A stretch of 64,000 nucleotides of DNA from Stenotrophomonas maltophilia. GTDB taxonomy: Bacteria > Pseudomonadota > Gammaproteobacteria > Xanthomonadales > Xanthomonadaceae. The notes under the pieces were generated by a model. That model saw only the letters and a program-made list of their open reading frames with translations, was not told where the DNA came from and searched no databases. Location: the NCBI RefSeq assembly GCF_900186865.1, contig NZ_LT906480.1, positions 124,001-188,000 of the forward strand, written 5' to 3'. Position 1 is the first letter of the stretch; every line of letters begins with the position of its first letter. Below, in pieces: positions 37,515 to 47,216 of this stretch. The position numbers and the translations under genes were made by a program.

Positions 37515-38090
37515 ATGAACAAGAATTCGCTGCTTGCCCTGGGTCTTCTGGCTGCTCTGCCGTTCGCTGCATCGGCAACCGATGGCCTGTCGTACAACTA
37601 CGTTGAAGGCGGCTACGTGAACACCGATGCCAAGGGCGGCGACGCCGACGGCTGGAAGGTGAAGGGTTCCGTGGCGGTGCACCCGAACTTCCACATCTTC
37701 GGCGACTACAGCGCGCAGGAGACCGACAAGTTCAAGAATGACGTCGACCAGTGGCGCATTGGCGCCGGCTACAACTACGGCATCGCACCGAACACCGACC
37801 TGGTGGCTCGCGTTGCGTACCAGAAGTTCGACATGAAGCATGGCCTGGACTTCAACGGCTACTCGACCGAAGTTGGCGTGCGCACCGCGTTCAACCCGTA
37901 CGTGGAAGGCTACGTGATGGCCGGCTACGAGGACTACACCAAGAAGCACGGAATCAACCCGGACGGCGAGTTCTATGGCCGTGTCGGCGCCACCGCCAAG
38001 TTCAACCAGAACTGGGGCCTGAGTGGCGAAGTGAAGCTGGCCAAGGCCGGCGACCGCGAGTGGTTCGTGGGCCCGCGCTTCACCTGGTAA
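37515..38090 (+). CDS. Ax21-like outer-membrane beta-barrel protein
   Basis: The 191-residue protein starts MNKNSLLALGLLAALPFAASATDG, a signal peptide nearly identical to that of Ax21. SYNYVEGGYVNTDAKGGDADG follows, then alternating barrel strands ending in FVGPRFTW with a C-terminal aromatic residue. Ax21 family members are small outer-membrane proteins of Xanthomonas and Stenotrophomonas, with several paralogues per genome. Earlier quorum-sensing claims for Ax21 are not reliable, so the role is open. A terminator follows. Confidence 0.9.
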   Translation: MNKNSLLALGLLAALPFAASATDGLSYNYVEGGYVNTDAKGGDADGWKVKGSVAVHPNFHIFGDYSAQETDKFKNDVDQWRIGAGYNYGIAPNTDLVARVAYQKFDMKHGLDFNGYSTEVGVRTAFNPYVEGYVMAGYEDYTKKHGINPDGEFYGRVGATAKFNQNWGLSGEVKLAKAGDREWFVGPRFTW

Positions 38091-38155
38091 CAAACGCCTG
38101 TCGTTAGTGCGTGTTGTGCTGGCGTGTGACTCTCTCTCTCTCCCACACGCCAACC

Positions 38156-38186
38156 GAAGCCCGGCCTCGCGCCGGGCTTCACTTTT
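38156..38186 (+). terminator. terminator after the Ax21-like gene
   Basis: GAAGCCCGGC-CTCGC-GCCGGGCTTC is followed by ACTTTT. It lies 66 bases after the stop. Confidence 0.88.
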
Positions 38187-38213
38187 ATGGGCCCCGTGGC
38201 GCCACAATGCGGC

Positions 38214-38981
38214 ATGGGCGACCCTTCCTCTCTTGCAGGCACCGGCACGACCTACCAGGAGCATCTGGCGCCTGCGCCGCTGCGCGGCCACTTTGGACAG
38301 CTGTGGCAGAGCCAGCTTCCTGCCGATGCCGATGGGCACATCACCGTATTGCCCGATGGCTGCGTGGATATCCTCTGGCGCGACGGTGCGCTGTTCGTCG
38401 TCGGCCCGGACCGCGTGGCCGCACACCCGGCGCTGGCACCCGGTGCGCAGGTGCTGGGCGCACGCTTCCGTCCCGGCCAGGCATTGGCCGCGCTCGGCCT
38501 GCCCTTGGCCGGGATCATCGGCCAGGCCGTGCCACTGGCCGACCTGAAGGGCGCGTGGGCGAACAAGGCGGCGGCCTCCATCGGCGACACCGCGCCTGCA
38601 CAGCGCCTGCAGCGAATGGCGCACTGCCTGCAACAGCACATGGGTGCGGCCGCGCTCGATACGCCGGCGCAGCGCGCCCATGTCCTGTTCCAGGCGCTCG
38701 CCGCGGGTAATGCCACGCTGGATACGCTGGCGCCGCACTTGGGCCTGAGCCCGCGCAGCCTGCGGCGTTTCAGCCAGTCGCAGTTCGGCTACGGCGCCAA
38801 GACGCTGGAGCGGATCCTGCGGCTGCAACGTTTCCTGCGCCAGAGTCGCGCGCTGCCACTGCATTCGTTGGCGATGCTGGCCGCTGATGCCGACTATGCC
38901 GACCAGGCCCATCTCAGCCGCGAGGCGCGTGAACTGGCGGGCATGACCGCCAGCGAGCTGCGCCTGGAGTGGGGACAATGA
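38214..38981 (+). CDS. AraC-type transcriptional regulator with DUF6597-like sensor domain
   Basis: The 255-residue protein has an N-terminal cupin-like region (LPDGCVDILWRDGALFVVGPD, ARFRPGQALAALGLPLAGI) typical of DUF6597 regulators. A C-terminal AraC DNA-binding domain follows (LGLSPRSLRRFSQSQFGYGAKTLERILRLQRFL, LAADADYADQAHLSREAREL). The start is uncertain: 38187 overlaps the preceding terminator, so 38214 is preferred. The VOC protein 67 bases downstream may be its target or partner. Confidence 0.85.
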   Translation: MGDPSSLAGTGTTYQEHLAPAPLRGHFGQLWQSQLPADADGHITVLPDGCVDILWRDGALFVVGPDRVAAHPALAPGAQVLGARFRPGQALAALGLPLAGIIGQAVPLADLKGAWANKAAASIGDTAPAQRLQRMAHCLQQHMGAAALDTPAQRAHVLFQALAAGNATLDTLAPHLGLSPRSLRRFSQSQFGYGAKTLERILRLQRFLRQSRALPLHSLAMLAADADYADQAHLSREARELAGMTASELRLEWGQ

Positions 38982-39048
38982 TGGCCGTTTTGTTCAAGAC
39001 CACTGTGCTGCATTGATCGATGCTGGGCTCCCACCACGGAGCCTCGCC

Positions 39049-39417
39049 ATGAATCCTGCCGCGCCCCACGATGCCGAACGCCGCATCGACAACATCGAAT
39101 TCAACGTCGCCGACATTGACCGTAGCAAGCGCTTCTACGGCGAGGTGTTCGGCTGGCGCTTCACGGACTACGGCACGGCCTACACCGAGTTCGACGACGG
39201 CCGCCTGAAAGGTGGCTTCGTGGCCGACGCGGCGGTGCGTGCCCACGGGGGGCCGCTGGTGATCCTCTACTGCGCGGACCTGGCCGATGCGCAGCAACGC
39301 GTAGTGGCCGCCGGTGGCGAGGTGGTGCAGGCGGTGTTCGCCTTCCCGGGTGGTCGCCGCTTCCACTTCCGCGATCTGGATGGCTACGAACTGGCGGTCT
39401 GGAGTGATGTGGACTGA
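39049..39417 (+). CDS. VOC (glyoxalase/bleomycin-resistance fold) protein
   Basis: The 122-residue protein has the paired beta-alpha-beta-beta-beta modules of the VOC superfamily: RIDNIEFNVADIDRSKRFYGEVFGWRFTDYG and VIFPGG-like FAFPGGRRFHFRDLDGYELAVWS. Candidate metal ligands are present (E in NIEF; E in GYELAVWS). It could be a lyase, dioxygenase or binding protein. It follows an AraC-type regulator in the same direction. Confidence 0.85.
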   Translation: MNPAAPHDAERRIDNIEFNVADIDRSKRFYGEVFGWRFTDYGTAYTEFDDGRLKGGFVADAAVRAHGGPLVILYCADLADAQQRVVAAGGEVVQAVFAFPGGRRFHFRDLDGYELAVWSDVD

Positions 39418-39540
39418 GGCCTTCGTAGCTTCGCCGGTGGACGGAACGAGAACCGCTCCGTCCCCGGTCAGGCGGTTCCGCTATGATCGCCCGCACATCG
39501 CCACACGCGATGCGCCCGCCTCAAGCCAGCAGGAACCGCC

Positions 39541-40515
39541 GTGAACTCCCAGCCCGCACCGATCACCGCCGTCAACCACACGCTCGACAACGAGCCGCAG
39601 CAGATCACCGCGCCACTGACCCATTCGGCGGCGTTTCTGGTGCTGAAGGTGAAGGATGACGAGGCGTCGATCGCCAAGGCACGCGAGGTGCTGGCCAGCA
39701 CCGACGACCTGATCAAGAACACCGCCATCCGCGAGATCGAACGCACCTTCACCTGCAACGTGGCCATCGGCCACCGCGTGTGGAAGCCGCTGGTGGGCAC
39801 CACGCCACCGCGTGAGCTGCAGCCGTTCCGCGAGATCAAGGGCGCGACCCACACGGCCGTGTCCACGCCGGGCGACCTGCTGTACCACATCCGTGCACGC
39901 ACGATGGATCTGATCGTGGCGTTCGAGCGCAACCTGCTGATGGCCTTTGGCGATGCGGTGGAGACGGTCGATGACGTGGCCGGCTTCCGCTATTTCGATG
40001 GCCGCGACCTGCTCGATTTCGTCGACGGCACCGCCAACCCGGAAGGGCTGTCACTGCCGGAAGCCACCATCGTGGGTGAAGAGGATCCGGAACATGCCGG
40101 CGGCAGTTACGTGGTGGTGCAGAAGTACCTGCACAACCTCGATGCCTGGCGCGCGCAGAAGACCGAGGCGCAGGAAGCAATCATCGGTCGTACCAAGCAC
40201 GACAACATCGAGCTGGACGATGCGCCGGCCGATGCGCAGAAGTCGCACAAGACGCTGTGCACCATCGAGGATGCCGACGGCGAGCACGAGATCCTGCGCG
40301 ACAACATGCCGTTCGCCAACCCGGGTCGCGGCGAGTACGGCACCTACTTCATCGGCTACACGCGCCGCCTGTGGGTGATCGAGAAGATGCTCGAGCGCAT
40401 GTTCATCGGCAATCCCGCACCGCTGCACGACCGCATCCTCGACTTCTCCACCGCCACCACCGGTGTGACCTTCTTCGCGCCCTCGCGCAAGGTGCTGGCC
40501 GACCTGGGCGACTGA
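39541..40515 (+). CDS. Dyp-type haem peroxidase
   Basis: The 324-residue protein is a class B dye-decolourising peroxidase. DLLDFVDGTANPEG holds the GXXDG catalytic aspartate. SHKTL supplies the likely proximal haem histidine, and HEILRDNMPFANPGRGEYGTYFIGYTRRL contains the conserved distal arginine and the haem-pocket GTYFIGY. No signal peptide. It starts at a GTG at 39541. Substrates may be dyes, lignin-like phenols or haem-related molecules. Confidence 0.93.
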   Translation: MNSQPAPITAVNHTLDNEPQQITAPLTHSAAFLVLKVKDDEASIAKAREVLASTDDLIKNTAIREIERTFTCNVAIGHRVWKPLVGTTPPRELQPFREIKGATHTAVSTPGDLLYHIRARTMDLIVAFERNLLMAFGDAVETVDDVAGFRYFDGRDLLDFVDGTANPEGLSLPEATIVGEEDPEHAGGSYVVVQKYLHNLDAWRAQKTEAQEAIIGRTKHDNIELDDAPADAQKSHKTLCTIEDADGEHEILRDNMPFANPGRGEYGTYFIGYTRRLWVIEKMLERMFIGNPAPLHDRILDFSTATTGVTFFAPSRKVLADLGD

Positions 40516-40599
40516 TCGCGCCGGGTAGCAGCGGCCGCCATCTGCCTGTCATCTACCGCGCCGACCATCAGCCGTTGGATGAGAGCGCAGGGGCGGGCG

Positions 40600-41016
40600 A
40601 TGGCGATGGCAAGGAACACAACCGGTGCACGCCGCTGGTGGCGGCCACTGGCCGCGTTGTTCGGTGCGCTGGCACTGGGGAGCGCCGGGGTGTCCGCGCA
40701 GGAAGCTCCTGCACACTGGATGGCCTATGCCGCCGCCGTGGGGGGGCAGCTGCAGCAGCGCCTGCAGCAGGAGCAGGACCCGCAGGCGCAGCGCGTACTG
40801 GAATGGCTGCAGGCACATCCGGACACGCCGACGCCGCTGCCGGTGAGCGTGTGGATCGCGGCGGATGGCCGCATTTCGAAACTGGAATTCGACAGCTTGG
40901 GTGACGCCCAGGTCGATGCTGCCCTGCGCGCGACCCTGCAGAGTGCACCCCTGCAGGCCGCGCCACCGGCCGACATGCGCCAGCCGCTGCGGCTGGGTTT
41001 GGTGCTTACCCAGTAG
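40600..41016 (+). CDS. small secreted protein with TonB C-terminal-like domain
   Basis: The 138-residue protein has a basic N-terminus and signal-like helix (PLAALFGALALGSAGVSAQ). A helical segment follows, then PLPVSVWIAADGRISKLEFDSLGDAQVDAALRATL, which resembles the C-terminal periplasmic domain of TonB-type energy transducers. It lacks the proline-rich linker of a full TonB. Of three nearby ATGs (40579, 40600, 40606), 40600 has the best GGGG site. Its partner receptor is not adjacent. IS110 begins right after it. Confidence 0.65.
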   Translation: MAMARNTTGARRWWRPLAALFGALALGSAGVSAQEAPAHWMAYAAAVGGQLQQRLQQEQDPQAQRVLEWLQAHPDTPTPLPVSVWIAADGRISKLEFDSLGDAQVDAALRATLQSAPLQAAPPADMRQPLRLGLVLTQ

Positions 41017-41027
41017 CAACTGTCTTG

Positions 41028-42255
<1,228 letters not shown>

Positions 42256-42837
42256 CTACCGGGTTGCCACCTGTGGCTCGCGAGCGGCGGCGCTCCATGC
42301 GCGCAGGCCGAACACGGCCAGGCCGAGGAAGAACACGTACAGCGCGGCGGTCACGTGCAGCGACTTGAACAGGTACGCACCCACATAGACCACGTCCACT
42401 GCGATCCACACCCACCAGCAGGCCACGTGGCGGCGTGCCTGCCACCATTGCCCGACCAGGCTCAGACCGGTCAGCAGCGCATCCAACCACGGCAGGGCAG
42501 CGTCGGTGAAGCTGTGCATGGCCGCACCCAGCGCCACGCCACCGCACAGGCCGATGGACAGGTCGCGCAGCAGCGTGCCGCGCGCCAGCGGCACGATGCG
42601 GATGCTGCCCTCATCGGCGGCATGCTGTCGCCAGTTGAGCCAGCCATAGACCAGGAAACCACCGAAGGCGACCTGCAGCAGGGTGTCCGAGTACAGCTTG
42701 GCCTCGGCGAACACCAGGCCATACAGCGCCACCGACAGCAGGCCCACCGGCCACGCCGCCAGCCGGCGCCGGGCCATCAGCCAGACGCCGAGGATGCTGC
42801 ACAGTGCGGCGGTCCACTCGAGCATCACGCCGCTCAC
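42256..42837 (-). CDS. pnuT: PnuC-family vitamin permease, probably thiamine (PnuT)
   Basis: The 193-residue protein has about seven hydrophobic helices with the PnuC patterns YGWLNWRQH and WWVWIAVDVVYVGAYLFKSLHVTAALYVFFLGLAVFGLRAW. PnuC proteins move nicotinamide riboside and related vitamins by facilitated diffusion. The GTG start overlaps the TGA of the upstream TonB receptor (GTGA). Because that operon carries a TPP riboswitch, the thiamine-specific PnuT branch is the better call. The TAG stop is inside a SMAG repeat. Confidence 0.88.
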   Translation of the reverse strand: MSGVMLEWTAALCSILGVWLMARRRLAAWPVGLLSVALYGLVFAEAKLYSDTLLQVAFGGFLVYGWLNWRQHAADEGSIRIVPLARGTLLRDLSIGLCGGVALGAAMHSFTDAALPWLDALLTGLSLVGQWWQARRHVACWWVWIAVDVVYVGAYLFKSLHVTAALYVFFLGLAVFGLRAWSAAAREPQVATR

Positions 42838-45023
42838 AGCGCGAACGTCACCGACAGGCGGGCCTGTCGCGGTGCGCCGGGGAACAGGTAGTAGTCACCG
42901 CCGCTGCTGCCGGTATCGCGCCAGTAGAAGCGGTTGAACACGTTGTCCACCGACAGGTTCCAGGTCACTGCGCGCTCGCGCAGGCGATGCTGGAAACGCA
43001 GGCCAGCGTCGAACACTGAATAGTCGGGTGCGCGCACGCCACCGTCGGCGCGGGCCACGTTGGCACCGGCATAGCGCCAGCCGCCGGTCACGTCCAGGCC
43101 CTGCACGAACGGCAGCGCATAGGCCAGGTGCACGCTGGCGCGCACCTTCGGCACGTTCACCAGCTGATGGCCTTCATAGGCCGGCGTGCCGGTGTCGCGC
43201 GCGCGCGCCTGCAGCACGCTGGCGCTGGCCACGATCTGCAGCGCATCGGTCAGCTGGCCGTTGGCGGTCAGCTCCAGGCCGGTGTGGGTCTGCGTGCCTT
43301 CCTCGACGAAGGTGTAGCCGACGTCGCTGCTGTCCGGCTTGGCGTACTGGTGCGGCTGCGAAATGCGGAACACGGCCGCGCCCAGGGTCAGCGCTTCGAC
43401 CGGCACGTACTTCACGCCCACTTCCAGCTGCCGCGACTGCACGGACGGCAGGAAGGTGTCGGCGTTGCTGGTCCAGAACGGCGCTTCCTGGCCCAGCGAA
43501 ATGCCGCGCACGTAGCTGGCATAGGCATTGAGCTGGTCGGTGGCCTTCCACACCACCGCGGTCTGCGGCAGGAAGCGCGACAGGCGGCTGTGCCGCTGCG
43601 GGGTGCCACGCTTGTCGTAGGCGCGCTCATCGAGGCGCACGAAGCGGCCACCGGCCAGCCACTGCCAGTCATCGCCGAAGCTGATCCGGTCCAGCGCGAA
43701 GAACGCGGTCTGGCGGCTGTCCAGGCGACGTGCGGACGGTCCCGGCATCTTCGGCGACGGCGCGAATACCGGCACCGGTGCTTCGTGGATGTTGCTGGTG
43801 CCGACGTACTCGTTGACGCTCGGGCGCTTGTCCACGGTGCGGCGGAAGTAGTCGGCACCGACGGTCAGCTCATGGCCGACGCTGCCGGTCTCGAAGCGGC
43901 CACGCAGCTCGGCACGGGCCTGCTGGTTGCGGCGGGTGTCGTCCGGGCTGCGGTAGTCGTAGACGTCATAGTCGCCGTTGGGCGCGAAGTAGTTGCCTGG
44001 CACGCTGCCATCGGCGCACTGCACGGCGTAGTAGCAGCCGTAGGCGAAGGCGACGTTGTCATCGATCACCGAACGGCTGTGGCCGACCGAGACGCGCGAC
44101 TGCCAGGCCTCGTTGAAGTCGTAGGTATGCAGCGCGGTGATGTTGGTGCTGGCGATATCCACCGGGCGCTGCCACGGCTGGTAACCCAGCAGGTGTTCGC
44201 GGTCGACGCCACGCGGCAGGTCGCGTGCGCCCAGCAGCTGGTAGCCGGACACCGAACGCTGCGAGCTGGTCTGGTAGTTGGCATCCACTTCCAGCTTGCC
44301 GCGCTCGCCAATGAGCCAGTCGGCGGCCAGCGAGTAGAAGTTGCGGCGGCCATCGGCGTGCTCGACGTAGGAATTGCTGGAATCCCAGGCGGCATTCAGG
44401 CGCAGGCCGAAACGCGGGGTGATCCAGTGGCCGACATCGACGGCGACGTAGCGCGAGCCTTCCGAATCGGTACCGAGCGTGGCGGTGCGCACTTCGGCCG
44501 GGCGCTTGCCGATGTAGTTGATGATGCCGCCCGGCGCCATCACGCCTGCGGCCAGGCCGGCTTCACCCTTGAGGATCTCCACCGACTGCACGTTCTCCAG
44601 CGCCAGGCGCTGTTCGCCGGCGATGGACAGGCCGTTGAAGCGGTAGCCGGTGGCGGCGTCCAGGGCGAAGCCACGGATGGCGATGTTCTGGTAGTAACCC
44701 ACCGGCGCATACGCATCACCCAGCGAGGCATCGTTGCTGGCCAGCTCGGACAGCGAACGCACCTGGCGACGGTCGAGGTATTCGCGCTCAAGCACGTTCA
44801 CCGAGGCCGGCGTGTCCTTCCAGCTGCCGCCACCGAAGGCGTTCACGTGTGAGGTATCGGCCTTCGGTTTGCCGGCCTGCACGCGTACCGCCGCCAGTTC
44901 GGTGGGCGAGCGCTCGGCGCCGGTGGTAGCCGCATCAGGGGACGCATCGGCCTCGCTGGCGTGCAGTGGCAGCGCGGCGCAGAGGGCGAGGGAGAGCAGG
45001 GTGGGGCGCAGGCAGCGGTTCAT
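42834..45023 (-). CDS. TonB-dependent receptor, riboswitch-controlled, probably for thiamine
   Basis: The 729-residue receptor has a signal peptide (LLSLALCAALPLHAS). Its plug domain has the siderophore-receptor-like pattern GYYQNIAIRGFALDAATGYRFNGLSI, ENVQSVEILKGEAGLAAGVMAPGGIINYIGKRP. The beta-barrel ends in the aromatic strand RLSVTFAL. By sequence it looks like an iron-siderophore receptor. The TPP riboswitch in its leader and the translationally coupled PnuC-type gene point to uptake of thiamine or a derivative. Confidence 0.9.
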   Translation of the reverse strand: MNRCLRPTLLSLALCAALPLHASEADASPDAATTGAERSPTELAAVRVQAGKPKADTSHVNAFGGGSWKDTPASVNVLEREYLDRRQVRSLSELASNDASLGDAYAPVGYYQNIAIRGFALDAATGYRFNGLSIAGEQRLALENVQSVEILKGEAGLAAGVMAPGGIINYIGKRPAEVRTATLGTDSEGSRYVAVDVGHWITPRFGLRLNAAWDSSNSYVEHADGRRNFYSLAADWLIGERGKLEVDANYQTSSQRSVSGYQLLGARDLPRGVDREHLLGYQPWQRPVDIASTNITALHTYDFNEAWQSRVSVGHSRSVIDDNVAFAYGCYYAVQCADGSVPGNYFAPNGDYDVYDYRSPDDTRRNQQARAELRGRFETGSVGHELTVGADYFRRTVDKRPSVNEYVGTSNIHEAPVPVFAPSPKMPGPSARRLDSRQTAFFALDRISFGDDWQWLAGGRFVRLDERAYDKRGTPQRHSRLSRFLPQTAVVWKATDQLNAYASYVRGISLGQEAPFWTSNADTFLPSVQSRQLEVGVKYVPVEALTLGAAVFRISQPHQYAKPDSSDVGYTFVEEGTQTHTGLELTANGQLTDALQIVASASVLQARARDTGTPAYEGHQLVNVPKVRASVHLAYALPFVQGLDVTGGWRYAGANVARADGGVRAPDYSVFDAGLRFQHRLRERAVTWNLSVDNVFNRFYWRDTGSSGGDYYLFPGAPRQARLSVTFAL

Positions 45024-45088
45024 TCGGTTCGTCTTCGGACAACAAGGGAGACGAAGCGACGGCGCGCAGGTGCACAGGGCCCATGATG

Positions 45089-45180
45089 GGGGTGTGGCCG
45101 CGGCTCAAAGCTCCCTACGCCGGTGCAAACCGGATCAGGTTCCAAGGGACTCTCTCAGCCTGGCAGATCCAGGCACCCCC
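45089..45180 (-). ncRNA. TPP (THI-box) riboswitch
   Basis: Reading the minus strand, the element has the THI-box blocks in order: GGGGTGCC, CTGAGAGAGTCCC, GGAACCTGATCCGGTTTGCA, CCGGCGTAGGGAGC, and a 3' CACCCC that can close P1. The universally conserved CTGAGA and ACCTGAT segments are intact. It ends about 65 bases before the receptor ATG. Thiamine pyrophosphate binding should lower expression of the receptor and permease. Confidence 0.95.
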
Positions 45181-45256
45181 GCTTCAGGTGACCATTTCAC
45201 TACAAATGGTACGGATTTGCGAGCCGGCGTCCTTCAGGCTGCGGGGTCCAGGCTGC

Positions 45257-45295
45257 GGGGTCAGATCCCTTTCCGCAGGAAAGGGACCTGATCCC
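45257..45295. repeat. GGGGTCAG-type inverted repeat
   Basis: GGGGTCAGATCCCTTTCC-GCA-GGAAAGGGACCTGATCCC is a near-perfect stem, between the stop of the kinase-like gene and the riboswitch. It is the same family as the copies near mltA and ntrB. It could separate the two minus-strand units. Confidence 0.8.
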
Positions 45296-45313
45296 AATGG
45301 TGCGCCAACCGGG

Positions 45314-46438
45314 TCACGCCGCCGCGTGCAGCGCCTGCAGCAGTGCCTGTCCCGGCGCGCTGTGGAACCACGCCGGATGCCCCAGCATGAAGGGCTGCCA
45401 TGCGACGTCGGCATTGGCGGTCGAGCCGGTGACGCCTTCGAAGTACTCCACTTCGGACAGTGCGAAGTCGAAATGAACCATCGGCAGCAGGTCGGCCAGC
45501 AGGTGCACGCGTGCCGCCGACAGCGGCAGCACCTGGCGGTAGCCGTCGAGCAGGGCCAGCGCGATATCGATGCGCACCGCCTCCATGCCGCGCTCCAGTT
45601 CCAGCCACGCCACCGCGTTGCGCTCGATCGCCGTGGCGAGGTCGAACAGCGCACTGGTGGGCGAGGCCAGGCCAAAATCCAGCACGGTACTGATCTGCCC
45701 ATCGCGCCACAGCAGGTTGGAAACGTGCCAGTCGTTGTGCGCCCACAACCGTGGCTCATCGCGCAGGCGCTCGGCCAGGCCGGCATGCCACGGCAGCACG
45801 TCGCGCTGCAGCTGCGCTTCCCATGGAATGCGCGCGAGATAGCGGGCCAGCCCGGGACGCTCGTGCAGCCCTGCCTTGATGGCCGCGATCGGATCGTCGG
45901 CACGGATCAGATCGTCGCGCGCGACCAGCACATGGGTGCCGCGTTGGGGCGCGTGGTAGCTGGCGGCGGCCCGGTGCAGCTGCGCGAGTGTGCGCCCGGC
46001 TTCGCGGGCCTGCGCGACATCGGTCAGCAGCGACCACGACACGGCGTCGCGGTACAGGTCCTCGCCGACGCCGATCGCATGCAGCTCGAACGTCCATTCG
46101 CCATGTTCGGCCGCAGTGTGGCCATCGGCCGCTGGCAGCACCTGCACCACCGGTACGCCCGCTGCGGCGAGATGGGCGATGAAGTGGTGCTCTTCTTCCA
46201 GGCAGGCCGCACTGCGCACGCTGTGGTGATGGCGCTTGACGAACACCGCTCCGTTCGCGCCGTTGACGATGGCGGCGGCCGACAGCGGCCGCGGGCTGTG
46301 CCAGCGCGGTTGGCTGCGCTCGTCCAGCTGCGGGTAGTGCTGGCGCAGCCACGCGATGTCCGCCGCGCTGATCGGTGGCCAGTCGGCAGCGACCTCGTCG
46401 TTGTTGAGGCCCTGCACGCGGTGGGAGGAAGAAGTCAT
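45314..46438 (-). CDS. APH-family (choline/thiamine-kinase-like) phosphotransferase
   Basis: The 374-residue protein has the kinase-like APH fold. An N-terminal nucleotide-binding part includes GANGAVFVKRHHHSVRS and EEEHHFIAHLAAAGVPV. The Brenner-type catalytic motif WAHNDWHVSNLLW and the metal-binding LDFGLASPTSALFDLATAIE follow. The likely start is 46438. It lies upstream of the TPP riboswitch on the same strand, so a thiamine-kinase role is tempting but unproven. Nothing marks it as a drug-resistance gene. Confidence 0.82.
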   Translation of the reverse strand: MTSSSHRVQGLNNDEVAADWPPISAADIAWLRQHYPQLDERSQPRWHSPRPLSAAAIVNGANGAVFVKRHHHSVRSAACLEEEHHFIAHLAAAGVPVVQVLPAADGHTAAEHGEWTFELHAIGVGEDLYRDAVSWSLLTDVAQAREAGRTLAQLHRAAASYHAPQRGTHVLVARDDLIRADDPIAAIKAGLHERPGLARYLARIPWEAQLQRDVLPWHAGLAERLRDEPRLWAHNDWHVSNLLWRDGQISTVLDFGLASPTSALFDLATAIERNAVAWLELERGMEAVRIDIALALLDGYRQVLPLSAARVHLLADLLPMVHFDFALSEVEYFEGVTGSTANADVAWQPFMLGHPAWFHSAPGQALLQALHAAA

Positions 46439-46563
46439 GCCGCAGCCCCAGTGGGGAAAGTCACATCCAAGGCTGCGCATTCAACGCCATGCACGCGGCC
46501 AACGCAAACGGGCGGGTCATCGACCCGCCCGTCCGGGCATCGGCATGGGAGATGCCGCGCTGC

Positions 46564-46971
46564 TTACCAGCCGCGATGGCGACCGCGGTCGTGGTAGTAG
46601 CGGTTGTCGTAGTAGCGCTCGCGTTGCCAGCGACGGTCATCACCGCGGTCGTAGTAGCCGCTGCGGTAGTAGCCACGGTCGTAACGGCGATCGTAGCGGT
46701 CGTCGTAACGGCGATTGTCGTAGTAACGGCGGTCGCGGCGGTCGGAGGTGGTCAGGTTGCCGATCGCGCCGCCGGCCACGGCGCCGCCGACGGTGGCAGC
46801 GGGATCGCCGTTGGAGAGCAGGTTGCCGGCCACGCCACCGACCACGGCGCCGACCAGGGTGCGCTTGTCCTTCCTCGACATCGCGCTGGCATCGCTGACC
46901 ACGGCGACACCGGCCACCAGTGCCAGGGCCATCGCCAGACCACGGAAGCTGAGTGTGGAAGTACTGAGCAT
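46564..46971 (-). CDS. glycine-zipper 2TM-domain envelope protein
   Basis: The 135-residue protein has a signal peptide (GLAMALALVAGVAVVSDASA). A glycine-zipper hairpin follows (LVGAVVGGVAGNLLSNGDPAATVGGAVAGGAIGNLT), then a tail of about 60 residues almost entirely of Asp, Arg and Tyr (repeated RRYDDRYD and RGYYRSGYYD units). The zipper suggests membrane insertion or oligomerisation. The function of the DRY-rich tail is unknown. It stands next to the T4SS effector but shows no other link to it. Confidence 0.82.
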   Translation of the reverse strand: MLSTSTLSFRGLAMALALVAGVAVVSDASAMSRKDKRTLVGAVVGGVAGNLLSNGDPAATVGGAVAGGAIGNLTTSDRRDRRYYDNRRYDDRYDRRYDRGYYRSGYYDRGDDRRWQRERYYDNRYYHDRGRHRGW

Positions 46972-47160
46972 GTTCGTTCTCCTGTGAGGTGCATGCCACG
47001 CTGGGCAGGGAGGGCGCGGGCGCCCCGGCTGCCGTGGAGACCACGCTGACGTTCCAACATTGCCGGAACATTGCCTCGTCCACCGTGCGGCTTGCGCATT
47101 CATCTAGCGGCAGGCGGCATGAAGCAAGGCTGAAAGCGGCCTCGGCCGCTCAGCTGGCAG

Positions 47161-47188
47161 AAAGGGAAAAGGCCACGCGGACGTGGCC
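47161..47188 (-). terminator. terminator of the effector gene
   Basis: GGCCACG-CGGA-CGTGGCC (47171-47188) is followed on the minus strand by TTTTCCCTTT. It lies 28 bases after the effector stop. Confidence 0.85.
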
Positions 47189-47216
47189 CTCCCTTCTCTG
47201 CCAAGGCGTTGCGGGC

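Noticed and set aside
42256..42837. nicotinamide riboside transporter PnuC
   Set aside because: The fold is right, but the operon is headed by a TPP riboswitch and a receptor gene, so the thiamine-specific branch is more likely.
42834..45023. ferric siderophore receptor
   Set aside because: Sequence resembles that class, but the TPP riboswitch and the lack of any Fur-like box argue for thiamine control.
45314..46438. aminoglycoside-resistance gene
   Set aside because: The APH fold is shared by many metabolic kinases. No mobile or resistance context is present, and the gene neighbours a thiamine unit.
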